Shown one piece after another: positions 61,266-64,000 of a stretch of 64,000 bases of DNA. The stretch comes from Volvox africanus. Its lineage: Eukaryota; Chlorophyta; Chlorophyceae; Chlamydomonadales; Volvocaceae. The notes beneath the pieces were generated by a model that did not search any database, was not told the DNA's origin, and saw only the letters and a program-made list of their open reading frames with translations. The translations under genes and the position numbers were made by a program. The stretch lies in contig BSDZ01000116.1 of assembly GCA_030268105.1 (NCBI GenBank), positions 1,450,001 to 1,514,000 on the forward strand, in the 5' to 3' direction. The first letter of the stretch is position 1. The number at the start of each line of letters is the position of its first letter.

Positions 61266-64000
61266 TTGGTCATTTTGTTTCACCGGTAACATTATGCAGT
61301 CGTCCTCGGAGGACACCGCGTCAAGGGGGATCTGACAGGCGGAAGAGGGGGCCGAAGCGGTATCAGCTCGGCCAGTACGAGCAGATCCACCCGCCCTAGG
61401 ATGGTGGTGTGTTCCACGATGTAACAGTCTATTCCCACGGCGTGTTTTGTATTTGTGTGGTAACTGAGCAGTTCACATCGCATCCTGGGAAGCCAAAGTG
61501 TGCGTGCCCATCTGAAGCTACATCATGGAGCGAGTGTGTGAAGGTGTCTGAATGTACGGATGTGTACGTACCGATGCAGGACGAGTCATCTGCGTTGCGA
61601 GCGCTGGTTTCGGAGCTTGGAGGTCCGCAGGAGGTGGTCAAGGACCGCGCCAAGATGGACCGAGTACGACAGCACCTGGGCGCCGGTAGTCAGCTAACCT
61701 TGACCATGGTATAGCTACTGCTGCCTGTAATTGCCTATGCTTCTGCCAATGCGCACTGCTATTGTTATCGTTGTCGCTGTTCCTGTTGCTACTGCTACTG
61801 CCACCCATCCACCCCCCTCCCGCTTGCCCTCTCCGTCGTCCTTATCGTTACCTTCGGCAAACAAACACGTTGTCTTCAGCAAGGGCGTAGCCCCGTAAGC
61901 CCAACGATTGTTACTGTGACAGGACTCAATGTAACTAGACATGGAGGGTCAAAGACCCGTTGGTAGTTTAGGAATTCTATTTGTCTTAAAGTCCATAAAA
62001 AAGCCTGAAGTCTGTCGTAAACACCAATGTTTTAACAACGGCCTCACAGAGTTGTGAGCCGTTTCACAACGAGGTGCTTTGCACCAAAGGTCCCGTTGAA
62101 TAAAAAAATTTCAAACAACATAAGGCCTATCGCCTCGCCCCCAACACCCCGATGCCGCCTCATCCCCACAGCTGGGCCAGGCAATCGAGATCCTGAATGC
62201 AAACAATGAGGAGGGGCCGCACTCCAACATCCGCAACTCAGTGCTGCGGGTCTTTTGGCGCAAAGTCATAAAATTTGAGTTACGAATCCCCTGGCACGAG
62301 TTCTGGATGGTCTTCCCGGAACGCCTTGTGGACGTGCCCGTACCTGCTGTACAAGTGTCCGACCTGCAAACTCTTTTGGGCAGTGCAGCTGCACACCAAA
62401 TGTTCAAAGGCCAGATTGAGGACTACGAGGACCCCGTCTCATTGAGCGTTTTTGAGCTCCGGAGATTGCCCGAGAAAGCCGATATCGTGTCGTGTATTAA
62501 GGTCAGTGTGCCGGGTGGTGGTGGTGGGGATTGGAGTATGTCAATTACCAATGGACCCACGGGTTGCACAAGAATGGACCCACGGGTCACAGAGCAACAA
62601 AGACAATGAGGTTCTGCTGCCGGCAAGTGCGTTAAGGTTTCATTGAGTATCACATGTCCCGTAATTATCGTCTTATACGTTTATAATAAGTTAATAACAT
62701 ACGGAGATTTCACCTATGTAATATGGTAGCAAGAGTGATACAAACGCGTTGGGCGCGGCACTTTGGGTCACGGGTTCATTTCGTGCGAATCGAGATAATG
62801 TGATAAAAGAATGGTAACCCTATGGGAGCCCCACTAGGCTCTCCTAGGAGCCATGGAGCAGGTACTGCTCACGGGGGATGTTGAAATAAGCGATATTAAG
62901 AGAGTGCAAAAGAGGAGAAGAGAAGTATTACCCGGAGGGGGCCCCCGGAGTTGCTAACAGAATCAATCAACACGTGTTGTACACGTATATGTCGTACAGA
63001 ACATTCTGGAGGAGGCATCAGATTCCAGCTCCGCCCCCTGCCAGTTACCGGTCCTCGACACAACGTACGAACAGTACGGCGGCCGGGATCCTGAGGCGAA
63101 GGAGCTAATGCAATGGTTTCAAAAACCTGGCAGTCGGGTGGCCGCCATGGTGGCTGCTGGTGGCGTGGGCAAGACCTGCTTGGCCGTGGACGTGGCGTGG
63201 CGGCTGTGGCGCTGCAAGCACGTCTCTGCGGGGGCCTTATACGTCGACTGCCGCGGGGCCTTTTCCCGAGACGCGCTGGTGATGCGGCTGCGGGCGGCTG
63301 CCGGCCTGAGCGGTGAGCACGGCGGCATGGAGGCCCTGCTGACGTCACTGGCCAAGCTCTGCGCCGCCGACCGATTGGGCGGCTCGCTGCTCGTCCTCAT
63401 TGACAACGCAGAGGACCCGGCGGCGGCGGACGGCGGTACGACACTGTCGGAGGTTCTGGCGCAGCTGCTTATGGTGAGTGCCAATATCCAGGTGCTTGTC
63501 ACCGCACGTGTGGATATTGCCGTACAGAACATGCCGCAGCCGTACACGTATCGGATCCAGCCCCTCAGCCCCACTGTGGCGGCGGCGCTGGTAGAGCAGC
63601 TGGCTCAGGGGGTGCTGACGGGTCAGGAGGCGCGGATTGTGGCGGAGGCATGCGGTTGTGTGCCGCTCGCCGTACGACTGGTTTCGGAGGCGCTGGTAGC
63701 TGGCCGATTGACCCTGGAGGATGTACAAGACGCCACGGCTGGGCGCAGCGGCACGGTAGTAACAAACGATACTGGCGATACGGCAAGTACGGAAAGGAAG
63801 CAGGAGCAGGACACGACAGTTCTGTTCGTTGAGATGGTGCTTCGGTCGTTGCCGGCCGCAATTAAGAAGGTGGCGATGCAGGTGTGTGCCTTTACGGGTG
63901 TCTTGACGGCGTCGTCAGCTGCCGTGGTGATGGGCGTGGGCGGCTCCTCCGAGCACGAGGTGCGTGCCCAGCTGGCCAGTTTGCACCGCCTCAGTGTGGT
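59082..64000 (+). CDS. NLR-type NB-ARC protein with HeLo/MLKL-like N-terminus, partial (cut by window end)
   Basis: Exons: 59082-59202, 59376-59444, 60236-60375, 60681-60956, 61580-61708, 62172-62501 and 63000 to the edge, in phase, at least 688 residues. It starts MGCRQSTSAGS, a good N-myristoylation plus palmitoylation signal (Gly2, Cys3, Ser6), so membrane anchoring is likely. Residues 40-200 are helical: VALAGFENILAAVADIKDLL, VLLDVIAVVRGAVAHRQNLE, LATRAANLMKVIYL, FVNCLERIRQFALEY and QYDQLVSQLQSLVADASL. This resembles the four-helix HeLo/MLKL N-terminal family of fungal NLRs and necroptosis proteins. An exon of unknown fold follows (IPWHEFWMVFPERL). NB-ARC: P-loop AAGGVGKTCL (about 406), Walker B LLVLIDNAED, sensor VLVTAR and GLPL-like CGCVPLAVRLVSEAL. 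The C-terminal repeat region is outside the window. The exon 1-2 junction is the least certain: it needs a late acceptor, AAAG, at 59375. Confidence 0.85.
61157..61260 (+). repeat. (CT)n microsatellite in NLR-like intron
   Basis: An almost pure CT run with two CCTTCT interruptions, in intron 60957-61579. Confidence 0.95.

Overview
The window is nuclear DNA from a green alga, most likely a chlamydomonadalean or volvocine species. The evidence is genes split into many short exons with textbook GT-AG introns, exons far more GC-rich than the spacers, long GT/CA and C-rich intron tracts, a cyclic-nucleotide-dependent kinase of the type expanded in Chlamydomonas relatives, a short run of TTTTAGGG-like sequence (the volvocine telomere unit), and a TGTAA signal after at least one gene. 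No prokaryotic operons, tRNA or rRNA genes were seen. I placed splice sites by hand: every junction listed keeps reading frame, but none is confirmed by transcripts.

Layout, left to right. 0.2-4.9 kb: the 3' part of a gene whose exons each encode one RCC1-like beta-propeller repeat. Six consecutive exons are exactly 183 nt. 4.9-10.7 kb: spacer with a very homogeneous 20-bp minisatellite of about 74 units. 10.7-16.3 kb: organellar serine hydroxymethyltransferase, 15 exons. 16.3-22.5 kb: spacer with transposon-like relics and one copy of a dispersed repeat. 22.5-25.8 kb: a fusion of a VHL beta domain and a bifunctional-nuclease (DUF151/BFN) domain behind a bipartite-looking targeting sequence. 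27.6-30.5 kb, minus strand: a coiled-coil, Gln/Ala-rich protein. It is divergent from an RbfA-like ribosome-maturation factor at 30.8-32.0 kb. 34.4-40.6 kb: cGMP-dependent protein kinase, 12 exons, 721 residues. 44.1-50.9 kb: mitochondrial ClpX with a His-rich insertion. 55.6-57.0 kb: a small cysteine-rich protein of unknown function. 59.1 kb to the right edge: an NLR-type NB-ARC protein with an N-myristoylation signal and a helical domain resembling the HeLo/MLKL four-helix family, cut by the window end.

The genes do not form one pathway. SHMT (one-carbon metabolism), ClpX (proteolysis) and the RbfA-like factor (organellar ribosome assembly) are organelle housekeeping, and the kinase is a signalling protein. 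The items with most discovery value are the NLR-like gene, with a 129-bp-arm near-perfect hairpin about 500 bp upstream; the VHL-BFN fusion that keeps the hydroxyproline-pocket residues; the exon-per-blade RCC1 gene; and a window-wide excess of the octamer GTACGGCA.
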